Source: Burkholderia cenocepacia
Lineage (GTDB): Bacteria > Pseudomonadota > Gammaproteobacteria > Burkholderiales > Burkholderiaceae
Assembly (NCBI RefSeq): GCF_900446215.1
Contig: NZ_UAQZ01000007.1
Span: 496,001-560,000 of the forward strand
Direction of reading: 5' to 3'
DNA: 64,000 nucleotides
Positions 38,884-47,233 of this stretch are shown piece after piece (within the stretch, counting starts at the first letter, position 1; each line of letters opens with the position of its first letter). Both the position numbers and the translations under genes were made by a program. The notes beneath the pieces were generated by a model. The model saw only the letters and a program-made list of their open reading frames with translations. It was not told the origin of the DNA and ran no database searches.

Positions 38884-40125
38884 ATGATGAACGGTGAATA
38901 CATTGACATTGACGCCGGCAATGGCGAAGCCTTTTCCGCGTACCTCGCGCGGCCCCGACAAGGTTCCGGCCCCGGCTTGGTCCTGTTGCAGGAAATCTTC
39001 GGCATCAACGACTACATGAAGGAAACGGCCGATCGGTTTGCCGAGGAAGGGTATGTCGTGCTGGTGCCCGATCTGTTCTGGCGCATGAAGCATGGTGTCG
39101 ACCTCGGCTACACCGGCGAGGACTTCGCCACGGCGCTGCGATATAACGACGAGTTCGATGTCGACAGGGCAATCACCGACATCGCATCGACGATCAAGAC
39201 CCTCCGCTCGCTCGAGCAGCACGCCGGAAAGGTCGGCGCCGTCGGCTATTGCCTGGGCGGCAAACTCGCGATGCTGGCGGCCGCTCGCACGGACATCGAC
39301 TGCGCCGTGAGTTACTACGGTGTGGGGCTCGATGCATATCTGGAAGAGGTGCCGTCGATTCGATGCCCGATGGTTTTTCATTTCGCCGGTGAAGACGCGC
39401 TGTGCCCCGAGGCAACACGCGAGCCGATCCAGTCGGCGCTTTCCGCGCTGCCTGCGGTCGAGCAATACGTGTATCCCGGGTGCGATCACGCTTTCGCGAC
39501 CCCGAAACGCGAGCATTTCGACAAGCCGGCGGCGATGATGGCTTATTCGCGTACCATCGCGCTGTTGCGTAAAGTGCTCGGACCCGTCTATGACCTGAAC
39601 GCGCTGTGGGAGCTGCACTGCTATCACGAATTCGATTCGCGCGACGTCGATTCGATCTTGCCGACCATGGTTCCCGCGCCATACGTCAACCATGTGCCGA
39701 CCATGACGGGAGGCGTTGGCTACGACGATCTCAAACGGTTCTACAAGTATCACTTCGTTCACGCCAATCCGAAGGACACGCATTTCATTCCGATCTCGCG
39801 CACCATCGGCGCGGACCGTATCGTCGATGAATTCATTTTCTGTGCCACCCACGACCGCGAGATCGACTGGATGCTGCCCGGACTCGCGCCGACCGGCAAG
39901 TACATCGAGATTCCGATGCTGGCAGTCATCTGCTTCCGTGGCGACAAGCTGTACAACGAGCACATTTACTGGGACCAGGCTTCGGTGCTCGTCCAGATCG
40001 GTGTTCTGGATCCCACGGGACTGCCGGTTGCCGGCATCCGTACCGCGAAGAAATTGATAGACGAGACATTGCCGAGCAACGAGCTGATGACGAAGTGGGC
40101 GTCGAGCGAAGGCAAGCCGATCTGA
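38884..40125 (+). CDS. Dienelactone hydrolase-NTF2-like (SnoaL-like) fusion protein
   Basis: A 413-residue two-domain protein. Residues 1-235 form a dienelactone hydrolase-type alpha/beta hydrolase with nucleophile Cys123 in 'AVGYCLGGKLAM', Asp near 170 ('GEDALCPE') and His near 201 ('GCDHAFATP'). Residues about 240-400 resemble an NTF2/SnoaL-like cone ('LWELHCYHEFDSRDVDSILPTMV...YDDLKRFYKYHF...LAVICFRGDKLYNEHIYWDQASVLVQIG'), a fold used for binding or cyclase/hydratase chemistry. The DLH half would open a lactone or enol ester. No lactone occurs in the 3-hydroxyanthranilate route, so this gene points to an upstream substrate. The ATG at 38884 has AAGGA upstream. Confidence 0.83.
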   Translation: MMNGEYIDIDAGNGEAFSAYLARPRQGSGPGLVLLQEIFGINDYMKETADRFAEEGYVVLVPDLFWRMKHGVDLGYTGEDFATALRYNDEFDVDRAITDIASTIKTLRSLEQHAGKVGAVGYCLGGKLAMLAAARTDIDCAVSYYGVGLDAYLEEVPSIRCPMVFHFAGEDALCPEATREPIQSALSALPAVEQYVYPGCDHAFATPKREHFDKPAAMMAYSRTIALLRKVLGPVYDLNALWELHCYHEFDSRDVDSILPTMVPAPYVNHVPTMTGGVGYDDLKRFYKYHFVHANPKDTHFIPISRTIGADRIVDEFIFCATHDREIDWMLPGLAPTGKYIEIPMLAVICFRGDKLYNEHIYWDQASVLVQIGVLDPTGLPVAGIRTAKKLIDETLPSNELMTKWASSEGKPI

Positions 40126-40240
40126 GGTTCCGTAGACAGCGGGGCGCGTAATCGCGGGCGCAGCAGGATCCGCTGGTCGAGCCTGGTTTTAGAAGGAAAA
40201 TCGCGCCGCGTGGCGGCGCATCAACCACACGGGTTCCATC

Positions 40241-41362
40241 ATGAAACTAAAGTCAGGACTACTGGCGGTTATGGCGGTTGCGTCAACCTCGGCATCGGCG
40301 CAAAGCTCGGTGACCCTATACGGAATCATCTCGAACGGGCTCGGTTATGTCAGCAATCAGGGCGGGCACAGCAACTGGACAATGATTAGCGGAGCCAATC
40401 AGAACAATCGCCTGGGATTCAGATTGACCGAAGATCTGGGCGGCGGTCTGTCCGCTATCGGAGTCCTGGAGAACGGCTTCGATAGCAACAGCGGCAAACT
40501 GGGGCAAGGCGGCCGGATGTTCGGGCGGCAGGCGTTTGTCGGGCTGTCGAGTCCGACGTACGGGAAAATTACTTTCGGTCGACAGTACGACGTGCTGTGG
40601 GATTACCTGGATCGTATCGAACCACAGGCCATGGGTCCAGGCCTTGGCGTCAGTGTCGGCAGCAACGACAATATCGAAGGCAACTTCCGCTACAGCAACG
40701 CCGTCAAGTATACGAGCCCGGTCTGGGGCGGCTTCGGATTCGAATCCCTGTACGCGTTCAGCAACAAGGCCGGCAGCTTCCAGCAGAACCGTGCGTTCAG
40801 CGCAGGCGTCAATTTCGACCAGCATACGCAACGATATGCGCTGGTCTACGTCGAAATCGACCATCCGGGCACGGGCAATCCAAATGGCGCGGTGAGCGAC
40901 GACTACGCAGGTGCTCCGTTCCAGCTGTTCCATACCAGCCCGCTCAGTTCGTCGGTGGGCGTACGGAAACAGCGCGTGATTGCCGGGGGGGCCGAGTACG
41001 AGTCCGAAAAACTCAGCCTCGGCGCCATCGTTTCCGACGTGCGCTACAACTATCTCGATAGCACGAGCCTGCATCTGGACAACCTTAGCGTCGTCGGCGT
41101 GTACAAGCTGACGCCAGCCTTGTTCGCCTCGGCTGCCTACCTGTACACGCACGGCAGCTACGGTGGCGTCGTCTCGAATCCGCACTGGAACCAGGGACAA
41201 GTGAGCGTCGACTATTTCCTTTCGAAGCGAACGGACGTCTATGCGTACGTCAACTACATCCGTGCCTCCGGATCCAACGCCCCCGCCGTGTTGTTCCTCT
41301 CTTCAAAATCGAGCACGAATGCGCAAACGGCCGTGGTGGTAGGGGTGCGTCACAAGTTTTGA
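40241..41362 (+). CDS. Gram-negative porin (OmpC/Burkholderia type)
   Basis: A 373-residue outer-membrane trimeric porin. The signal peptide 'MKLKSGLLAVMAVASTSASA' is cut before 'QSSVTLYGIISNGLGY', the classic first strand of Burkholderia porins. 'RQAFVGLSSPTYGKITFGRQYD' and the C-terminal 'VVVGVRHKF', ending in Phe, complete the signature. It likely admits the pathway substrate across the outer membrane. It sits inside the catabolic cluster, 115 bp after the DLH fusion gene, and is followed by a small hairpin at 41385-41406. Confidence 0.92.
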   Translation: MKLKSGLLAVMAVASTSASAQSSVTLYGIISNGLGYVSNQGGHSNWTMISGANQNNRLGFRLTEDLGGGLSAIGVLENGFDSNSGKLGQGGRMFGRQAFVGLSSPTYGKITFGRQYDVLWDYLDRIEPQAMGPGLGVSVGSNDNIEGNFRYSNAVKYTSPVWGGFGFESLYAFSNKAGSFQQNRAFSAGVNFDQHTQRYALVYVEIDHPGTGNPNGAVSDDYAGAPFQLFHTSPLSSSVGVRKQRVIAGGAEYESEKLSLGAIVSDVRYNYLDSTSLHLDNLSVVGVYKLTPALFASAAYLYTHGSYGGVVSNPHWNQGQVSVDYFLSKRTDVYAYVNYIRASGSNAPAVLFLSSKSSTNAQTAVVVGVRHKF

Positions 41363-41384
41363 GTCGGGATCAGGCTGATTGAGC

Positions 41385-41406
41385 GCCGGGCCATAACGGT
41401 CCCGGC
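41385..41406 (+). terminator. Small hairpin after the porin gene
   Basis: A 6-bp stem (GCCGGG / CCCGGC) with a 10-nt loop lies 23 bp after the porin stop and just before the indole-glycerol-phosphate synthase gene. It has no T-tract. It could stabilise the porin message or weaken read-through. Confidence 0.35.
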
Positions 41407-41424
41407 AATGATTTGGACAACAGG

Positions 41425-42210
41425 ATGAATACGATTCTCGACCGGATTGTCGATCGCAAGACTCGTGAAGTCCGGCTGGCAGCCGAGTGCATGCCGCAAG
41501 CCGAGCTTCGCGAGATCGCGGCGACTGTCGACTCAAGGGATTTTATCGCCGCGCTTCGCAACAAGGCCAGGCAAGGCTTGACCGGCGTCATCGCCGAGGT
41601 GAAGAAGGCGAGCCCGTCCGAGGGGATTTTGCGGCCGGACTTCGACCCTGCGGCTATCGCGGCATCGTACGAGGAAGCCGGCGCCGCCTGCCTCTCCGTG
41701 CTCACCGATCAGGTGTTCTTCCACGGAAGTGCATCGGATCTTCGCGCTGCGCGCGATGCGTCAAGCGTGCCGGTGCTTCGCAAGGATTTCATCGTGGACG
41801 CCTATCAGGTTTGGGAGGCGCGTGCGATGGGGGCCGATTGCATCTTGCTCATAGCGGCGGTCCTCGATGGCGGCGCGATGCGGGAACTCGAATGCCTCGC
41901 GTCCGAACTGGGCATGGCAGTGATCGTAGAGATTCACGGCGCTCATGAGCTCGACGCGGCACTCACGTTGAAGACCCCGCTGATCGGCGTGAACAACCGC
42001 GATCTTGCGACTTTCGCAACGAATATCGAAACAACCGTCGCGATGCGCCGGCTCATCCCCGGCGACAGGATGGTCATTTCGGAGTCTGGAATTCGGAATG
42101 CGGACGATGCACGAAGGCTTCGTTCAGCAGGCGTGGAGCATTTCCTCGTCGGCGAAGCGCTGCTTCGCGCCGAGAACCCGGGTGCCGCGCTCAAGCAGAT
42201 CTTCTATTAG
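41425..42210 (+). CDS. trpC: Indole-3-glycerol-phosphate synthase (TrpC-like) within the catabolic cluster
   Basis: A 261-residue TIM-barrel enzyme with all IGPS active-site blocks: 'VIAEVKKASPSEG' (catalytic Glu and Lys), 'VLTDQVFFHGSASDL', 'VLRKDFIVDAYQVWEARAMGADCILL' (catalytic Lys), 'IVEIHGAHELDAAL', 'IGVNNRDLATFATNIETT' (Asn) and 'VISESGIRNADDA' (Glu-Ser). The known reaction closes the indole ring of carboxyphenylamino-deoxyribulose phosphate with loss of CO2. No other trp gene is nearby, so this is a paralogue recruited to, or travelling with, an aminobenzoate catabolic cluster. The start is the ATG at 41425; an in-frame TTG at 41413 is an alternative. Its role here is unexplained. Confidence 0.85.
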   Translation: MNTILDRIVDRKTREVRLAAECMPQAELREIAATVDSRDFIAALRNKARQGLTGVIAEVKKASPSEGILRPDFDPAAIAASYEEAGAACLSVLTDQVFFHGSASDLRAARDASSVPVLRKDFIVDAYQVWEARAMGADCILLIAAVLDGGAMRELECLASELGMAVIVEIHGAHELDAALTLKTPLIGVNNRDLATFATNIETTVAMRRLIPGDRMVISESGIRNADDARRLRSAGVEHFLVGEALLRAENPGAALKQIFY

Positions 42211-42231
42211 GCACTGACAGCTGAGAGGTCC

Positions 42232-43020
42232 ATGAAAGCCATGCGAATTCAAGAGGCGGCGGCCGCGCTGCGTGACGCGGCAAAGACACGCAAATACATC
42301 GCGCCGTTGCGCGAGACATACGAGCAACTGAGCATCGCCGACGCGTATGCGATTCAGCGGATCAACACGGACCAGCATCTGGCGGATGGTCGGCGCCTCG
42401 TTGGTTGCAAGATCGGCCTGACCTCCGTGGCGGTGCAGAAGCAGCTCGGGGTCGATCAGCCGGACTTCGGCATGTTGTTTGATCACATGGGCTACGGCGA
42501 CGGCGAACCCATTCCGGCTGAAATCCTTACCCAGCCGAAAATCGAAGCCGAAATCGCATTCGTCATCGGTCGCGATATCGTGGTAAGCGATCCAGGCCAC
42601 GTGGATGTGCTCGGTGCCATCGAGTACGCGCTGCCGGCACTTGAAATTGTCGGCAGCCGCATCGCCGACTGGGATATTCGCATCGCCGACACGATCGCCG
42701 ATAACGCATCGTCGTGCGCGTACGTGCTGGGCTCCCGTCCGCGCCAGCTGTCGGGTATCGACCTGCGTCTTTGCGGCATGGCGATGGAGCGGTGCGGGGA
42801 ACTCGTATCGGTGGGCGCGGGAGCCGCATGTCTGGGCAACCCGCTCAACGCTGTCGTATGGCTCGCGCGAACGATGCATGCGCTCGGCACGCCGCTCAAG
42901 GCCGGCGACCTGGTCTTGTCCGGCGCCTTGGGTCCGATGGTTGCCGTCAGCCCCGGCGACGTATTCGAGACGCGCATCAACGGGCTCGGCTCCGTCCGTG
43001 CGGTTTTTGACCACGATTGA
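42232..43020 (+). CDS. 2-oxopent-4-enoate (2-keto-4-pentenoate) hydratase
   Basis: A 262-residue MhpD/XylJ-type hydratase. '[30 protein letters not shown]' and '[16 protein letters not shown]' carry the metal-binding Glu residues, and '[13 protein letters not shown]' is the family block. It adds water to 2-oxopent-4-enoate to give 4-hydroxy-2-oxovalerate. It is homologous to the next gene; 'GMLFDHM' and 'GEPIPAE' favour hydratase here and decarboxylase for the neighbour. It is 21 bp from the IGPS gene and followed after 14 bp by its paralogue. Confidence 0.86.
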   Translation: MKAMRIQEAAAALRDAAKTRKYIAPLRETYEQLSIADAYAIQRINTDQHLADGRRLVGCKIGLTSVAVQKQLGVDQPDFGMLFDHMGYGDGEPIPAEILTQPKIEAEIAFVIGRDIVVSDPGHVDVLGAIEYALPALEIVGSRIADWDIRIADTIADNASSCAYVLGSRPRQLSGIDLRLCGMAMERCGELVSVGAGAACLGNPLNAVVWLARTMHALGTPLKAGDLVLSGALGPMVAVSPGDVFETRINGLGSVRAVFDHD

Positions 43021-43034
43021 AGCGAGGCACGCCA

Positions 43035-43802
43035 ATGATCACCACCATGGAATACGCCAGGCTGCTCGACGAGGCAGCAGTCCATGCGACCGAAGTGGCC
43101 CAATTCGACCCGGAAAGCCAGCTCCCGCTCGATATGGCTTATGCGATTCAGGCAGCGTCGATACAACGCCGTGTCGAACGCGGCCATCGACGCGTGGGTG
43201 TCAAGATGGGCTTTACCAGCCGCGCGAAGATGCTTCAAATGGGTCTGTCAGACGTGATCTGGGGACGTTTGACGGCCGACATGCAGATCGAGGAAGGCAC
43301 GGCGATCGATGTCGCGCGATTCGTGCATCCGCGCGTCGAGCCCGAAATTGCGTTTGTTCTGAAGCGATCGCTCGACGGCGACGTGACGGGGCCGCAAGCG
43401 TTGGCCGCTGTCGAGGCCATCGCGCCTGCGCTCGAGATCATCGACTCTCGCTACAAGGACTTCAAGTTCACGTTGCCGGAAGTGATAGCGGACAACGCGT
43501 CGTCGAGCGGCTTCGTCCTCGGTCCCTGGTGCGATCCTCGTGTCGACGTTTCGAATCTCGGCCTCACGCTGAATATCGATGGACGTGCCGTGCAGGTTGG
43601 ATCGACCGCGGCGTTGCTGGGCCATCCGTTACGTTCGCTCGTAGCCGCCGCTCGGCTTTCAGCTCGAGCGGGCGAACCTTTGCAGGCTGGCTGGATCGTG
43701 ATGGCCGGCGGTGCGACTCCGGCCGAATGGATCAGGCCCGGACAGCACGTGTCAGTCGATATCGAACAATTGGGCAGTGCGTGCTTCTACACCAGGAAGT
43801 AA
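43035..43802 (+). CDS. 4-oxalocrotonate decarboxylase
   Basis: A 255-residue protein of the same fold as the hydratase. 'VGVKMGFTSRAKMLQMGLSDVIWGRL' with 'ARFVHPRVEPEIAFVL' is the decarboxylase (DmpH/NahK/NbaG) version of the motif. It converts 4-oxalocrotonate to 2-oxopent-4-enoate plus CO2. DmpH and DmpE homologues form a complex that channels the unstable dienol, and the adjacent genes here fit that arrangement. The start is the ATG at 43035 with GAGG about 7 nt upstream; an earlier in-frame start at 43017 overlaps the hydratase stop. It is followed by 230 bp without a recognisable gene. Confidence 0.86.
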   Translation: MITTMEYARLLDEAAVHATEVAQFDPESQLPLDMAYAIQAASIQRRVERGHRRVGVKMGFTSRAKMLQMGLSDVIWGRLTADMQIEEGTAIDVARFVHPRVEPEIAFVLKRSLDGDVTGPQALAAVEAIAPALEIIDSRYKDFKFTLPEVIADNASSSGFVLGPWCDPRVDVSNLGLTLNIDGRAVQVGSTAALLGHPLRSLVAAARLSARAGEPLQAGWIVMAGGATPAEWIRPGQHVSVDIEQLGSACFYTRK

Positions 43803-44032
43803 TGCGGCGCAGGTCTTCTCGACGCAAAGGTACCGGTCATGTTTTCCGGAAGGCAGGATGGGGGGCGCCAACTTCGGCGCGAAGCGCTGAAGGCGCCTGC
43901 GTCGCGATTGCGGGCGCGCACGCTCGCGGATAGACGAATCGAGCATCACGGGTGCGGCAGGCTCGTTGCCGTCCGCATCAGCGGCGGACAGCGTAGTCTG
44001 GTTGGCCGTACCGTCACATTTGGGAGTCGCAC

Positions 44033-44995
44033 ATGAATGACAGGGTGAAGGTCGCCATCATCGGTCCCGGCAATATCGGCACCGATCTGATGATCAAGAT
44101 AATGCGAAACGGCAGGCATCTGAAAATGGGTGCCATGGTTGGCGTCGATCCGAATTCGGAAGGGTTGGCGCGTGCGGCACGCATGGATGTCGCGACGACG
44201 GCAGAAGGAATCGACGGCTTGCTACGGCTGGACGTATTCAAGGAGATCGATATCGTCTTCGATGCGACGTCAGCGGGCGCGCACGGACGTCACAATGAAT
44301 TGCTGCAGGCGCATGGGGTTCAGGTGATTGACCTCACGCCTGCCGCGATCGGGCCGTATGTGATTCCATCGATCAATCTGGAAGAAGAAAACGCGACAAA
44401 CATGAATATGGTCACGTGCGGCGGGCAGGCCACCATTCCGATCGTCGCCGCTGTTTCACGCATCGCCAAAGTCCACTATGCGGAGATCGTCGCGTCGATC
44501 TCCAGCCGGTCCGCCGGGCCGGGAACGCGCGCGAATATTGACGAATTCACCGAGACGACGCGAGCCGCGATTGAAAAGCTTGGCGGCGCCGAGCGCGGTA
44601 AGGCGATCATCGTTCTCAATCCCGCGGAGCCGCCGTTGATCATGCGCGACACCGTATTCGTGCTGTCGGAAAACGCGGAGCCGGCGGCTATCGAGGCGAG
44701 TATCGCCGAAATGGTGAGCAGCGTGCAGGAATACGTTCCGGGCTACCGCCTGAAGCAGTCGGTTCAATTCGACGCGGTGCCGCCGGACATGCCGCTCAAC
44801 GTGCCGGGCATCGGGCCGCGGCACGGCTTGAAAACCTCGGTATTTCTCGAAGTGGAAGGCGCAGCCCACTATTTGCCTTCCTATGCCGGCAACCTCGACA
44901 TCATGACGTCGGCGGCACTCGCGTGCGGAGACATGATGGCCCGGCGCCGGATGGCCGCCGGCATCGCTCGCGGCTTCAAGGAGACGGCGCGATGA
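44033..44995 (+). CDS. mhpF: Acetaldehyde dehydrogenase (acylating)
   Basis: A 320-residue CoA-dependent acetaldehyde dehydrogenase. '[18 protein letters not shown]' is the NAD-binding start, '[17 protein letters not shown]' carries the nucleophilic Cys, and '[22 protein letters not shown]' is the family block. It oxidises the acetaldehyde released by the aldolase to acetyl-CoA within a channelled complex. The start has GGGAG upstream. The stop overlaps the aldolase start (ATGA), as is usual for this bifunctional pair. The symbol is used by family convention (MhpF/DmpF/BphJ). Confidence 0.94.
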   Translation: MNDRVKVAIIGPGNIGTDLMIKIMRNGRHLKMGAMVGVDPNSEGLARAARMDVATTAEGIDGLLRLDVFKEIDIVFDATSAGAHGRHNELLQAHGVQVIDLTPAAIGPYVIPSINLEEENATNMNMVTCGGQATIPIVAAVSRIAKVHYAEIVASISSRSAGPGTRANIDEFTETTRAAIEKLGGAERGKAIIVLNPAEPPLIMRDTVFVLSENAEPAAIEASIAEMVSSVQEYVPGYRLKQSVQFDAVPPDMPLNVPGIGPRHGLKTSVFLEVEGAAHYLPSYAGNLDIMTSAALACGDMMARRRMAAGIARGFKETAR

Positions 44996-46035
44996 ATTCA
45001 GCAGAAAAGAAGCTTTACATCTCGGACGTCACGTTGCGCGATGGCAGCCATGCGATCCGTCATCAATACAGCGTCGACCATGTCAGGGCGATTGCCGCGG
45101 CGCTCGACGATGCCGGCGTCGACAGCATCGAGGTTGCTCATGGGGACGGGCTCCAGGGATCGAGCTTCAACTACGGATTCGGCGCTCACACCGATGTCGA
45201 ATGGATTGCGGCGGCGGCGCAAAGCGTCAAGAAGGCGAAGATCGCGACGCTGCTGATTCCCGGCATCGGCACGACCCATGATCTCCGGCATGCGTTCGAT
45301 GCCGGCGCACGGGTCGTACGCGTGGCTACGCATTGCACGGAAGCCGATGTATCCCGCCAGCATCTCGATTTTGCTCGTGAGCTGGGTATGGATGCGGTGG
45401 GGTTCCTCATGATGAGCCACATGACCACCCCGCAGAAGCTGGCTGAGCAGGCGAAGATGATGGAAACGTTCGGCGCCACCTGTGTTTATGTGGTTGATTC
45501 GGGTGGTGCGCTCGGCATGAATGAGGTACGGGACAGGTTTCGCGCGCTTAAGGCGGTGTTGAAATCCGACACTCAAACCGGGATGCACGCACACCATAAC
45601 CTGAGCCTCGGCGTGGCCAACTCGCTGGTTGCCGTGGAGGAGGGGTGCGATCGCATCGATGCGAGCTTGGCCGGCATGGGTGCGGGCGCCGGCAATGCGC
45701 CGCTCGAAGTGTTCATTGCGGCGGCACAGCGACAGGGCTGGAATCACGGCTGCGATTTGTACCGGCTCATGGACGCGGCTGACGATCTTGTGCGACCGCT
45801 TCAGGATCGGCCGGTACGCGTCGACCGCGAAACGCTTGCGCTCGGTTTCGCCGGCGTTTATTCGAGCTTCCTGCGTCATGCGGAAGTTGCCGCCGGCAAA
45901 TATGGGCTGAAGACCGTCGACATTCTGGTCGAACTCGGCAGGCGGAAGATGGTCGGCGGCCAGGAAGACATGATCGTCGACGTCGCGCTGGATCTGTTAA
46001 AGCGCCAACAGCCGATCATGAGCGACGCGCATTGA
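44992..46035 (+). CDS. mhpE: 4-hydroxy-2-oxovalerate aldolase
   Basis: A 347-residue class II pyruvate aldolase. '[22 protein letters not shown]' carries the metal-binding Asp and catalytic Arg, '[16 protein letters not shown]' the general base His, and '[22 protein letters not shown]' the metal His pair. It splits 4-hydroxy-2-oxovalerate to pyruvate and acetaldehyde and hands the latter to the partner dehydrogenase encoded immediately upstream. The true start is the ATG at 44992. This is the last pathway step and completes the route from 3-hydroxyanthranilate to central metabolism. Confidence 0.94.
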   Translation: MNSAEKKLYISDVTLRDGSHAIRHQYSVDHVRAIAAALDDAGVDSIEVAHGDGLQGSSFNYGFGAHTDVEWIAAAAQSVKKAKIATLLIPGIGTTHDLRHAFDAGARVVRVATHCTEADVSRQHLDFARELGMDAVGFLMMSHMTTPQKLAEQAKMMETFGATCVYVVDSGGALGMNEVRDRFRALKAVLKSDTQTGMHAHHNLSLGVANSLVAVEEGCDRIDASLAGMGAGAGNAPLEVFIAAAQRQGWNHGCDLYRLMDAADDLVRPLQDRPVRVDRETLALGFAGVYSSFLRHAEVAAGKYGLKTVDILVELGRRKMVGGQEDMIVDVALDLLKRQQPIMSDAH

Positions 46036-46112
46036 GCTGCCGTGGGCGGCGTTGCCTCGTGTTTCTTCGACAGTCGCAGCGAATGGCTGCGACTCGATTC
46101 TGGTGAACCAAC

Positions 46113-47051
46113 ATGCGAACCTTGTCGGCTTCCCGTCAGCATCAGCCGTTTGTCTATCAATTGAATGTCGGTGCTGTCAAAGTGACCGTGATCGCCGAGT
46201 CGGTCGCGCCGCTCCTCCGATGGCAGGAACTCTATCCCGACGCGACGGAGCGGTCCGTGTCGGCATCCATCGCGACCGCGGATCCCAAACTCTACGACGT
46301 CGGCAGCGGGCGGCTCGTCATCGCTATCCAGGGTTTTCTCATTGAAAGCGAGGGGACGACGCTGATGGTCGACACTTGCGTCGGGGACTGCAAGGCCCGA
46401 GCGCGAGGCGAATTCAATGAAGCCCGTTTCGGCTGGCTGAGCCGGTTGCAGGCGGCGGGCATCCGCGTCGAGGATGTCGACCTGGTGCTTTCCACGCATC
46501 TGCATGTCGATCATGTCGGCTGTAACACCTACTACGCTGACGGCTGGTGGCGCCCCACGTTTCCCAACGCGCGCTATCTGTTTGTCAGCGAGGAATTCGG
46601 GTTTTGGTCGAGCGAGCTGGCGAGATCACCGCTGGAAAGGACCGGCGACTACATCGGGGACAGCGTCATGCCGCTTTTCGAGGCTGGACTCGCCGATATG
46701 ATCGACTCCCGGCATGTCATCGATTCGTCCATTCGCGTCATTCCGCTGCCCGGACACACACCGGGGCACGTCGGCGTTTGCATTGAAAGCAATCGGAGGC
46801 GGGCGATTATATCCGGCGACCTGTTTCACACAGCGCTTCAATTGGAAAATCCGGACTGGAGCACGAGGTTTTGTGTCGATCCCGATCAGTCCCGCCAAGC
46901 CAGGCGAGCGTTCTTTGACGCACATGCCGACACGGATACGCTGATTTTGCCAGCGCACTTTCCCTATCCGTGTGCGGGGTTCATTTGTCGCATGGGGACT
47001 GCCTACGCCTTTCGATTCATGAGTTCGGAGAAGATTCTGAATATGTCCTAG
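46113..47051 (+). CDS. Metallo-beta-lactamase-fold hydrolase
   Basis: A 312-residue MBL-fold protein. The di-metal site reads 'STHLHVDHVG' (HxHxDH), 'PLPGHTPGHVGV' and 'IISGDLFH'. 'AIQGFLIESEGTTLMVDTCVGD' is typical of the N-acyl-homoserine-lactonase/aryl-hydrolase branch. No signal peptide is present, so it is cytoplasmic. Possible roles are lactone, thioester or amide hydrolysis. It is the last gene of the plus-strand cluster and converges with the carboxylesterase gene. The substrate is unknown, and quorum quenching would be a guess. Confidence 0.83.
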   Translation: MRTLSASRQHQPFVYQLNVGAVKVTVIAESVAPLLRWQELYPDATERSVSASIATADPKLYDVGSGRLVIAIQGFLIESEGTTLMVDTCVGDCKARARGEFNEARFGWLSRLQAAGIRVEDVDLVLSTHLHVDHVGCNTYYADGWWRPTFPNARYLFVSEEFGFWSSELARSPLERTGDYIGDSVMPLFEAGLADMIDSRHVIDSSIRVIPLPGHTPGHVGVCIESNRRRAIISGDLFHTALQLENPDWSTRFCVDPDQSRQARRAFFDAHADTDTLILPAHFPYPCAGFICRMGTAYAFRFMSSEKILNMS

Positions 47052-47233
47052 CACATCGGGGCGTTGTTCGATAAATTGCGCGCGGACCGGTGATGTCGAC
47101 GCGCAACGGCCGACATGGTTGACTGGTTCCGTCAATCCGAACCCACACATCATGCGCAGGATGATGCAGGACGTCGATGGCGCATCCGGTGCCTGGCCGC
47201 GACCATCGACCCGCATTTCCGCGAGTCGTGCGG

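Noticed and set aside
43839-44036. Short plus-strand ORF between the decarboxylase and acetaldehyde dehydrogenase genes
   Set aside because: It has no ribosome-binding site or family match; the 230-bp gap is treated as non-coding.
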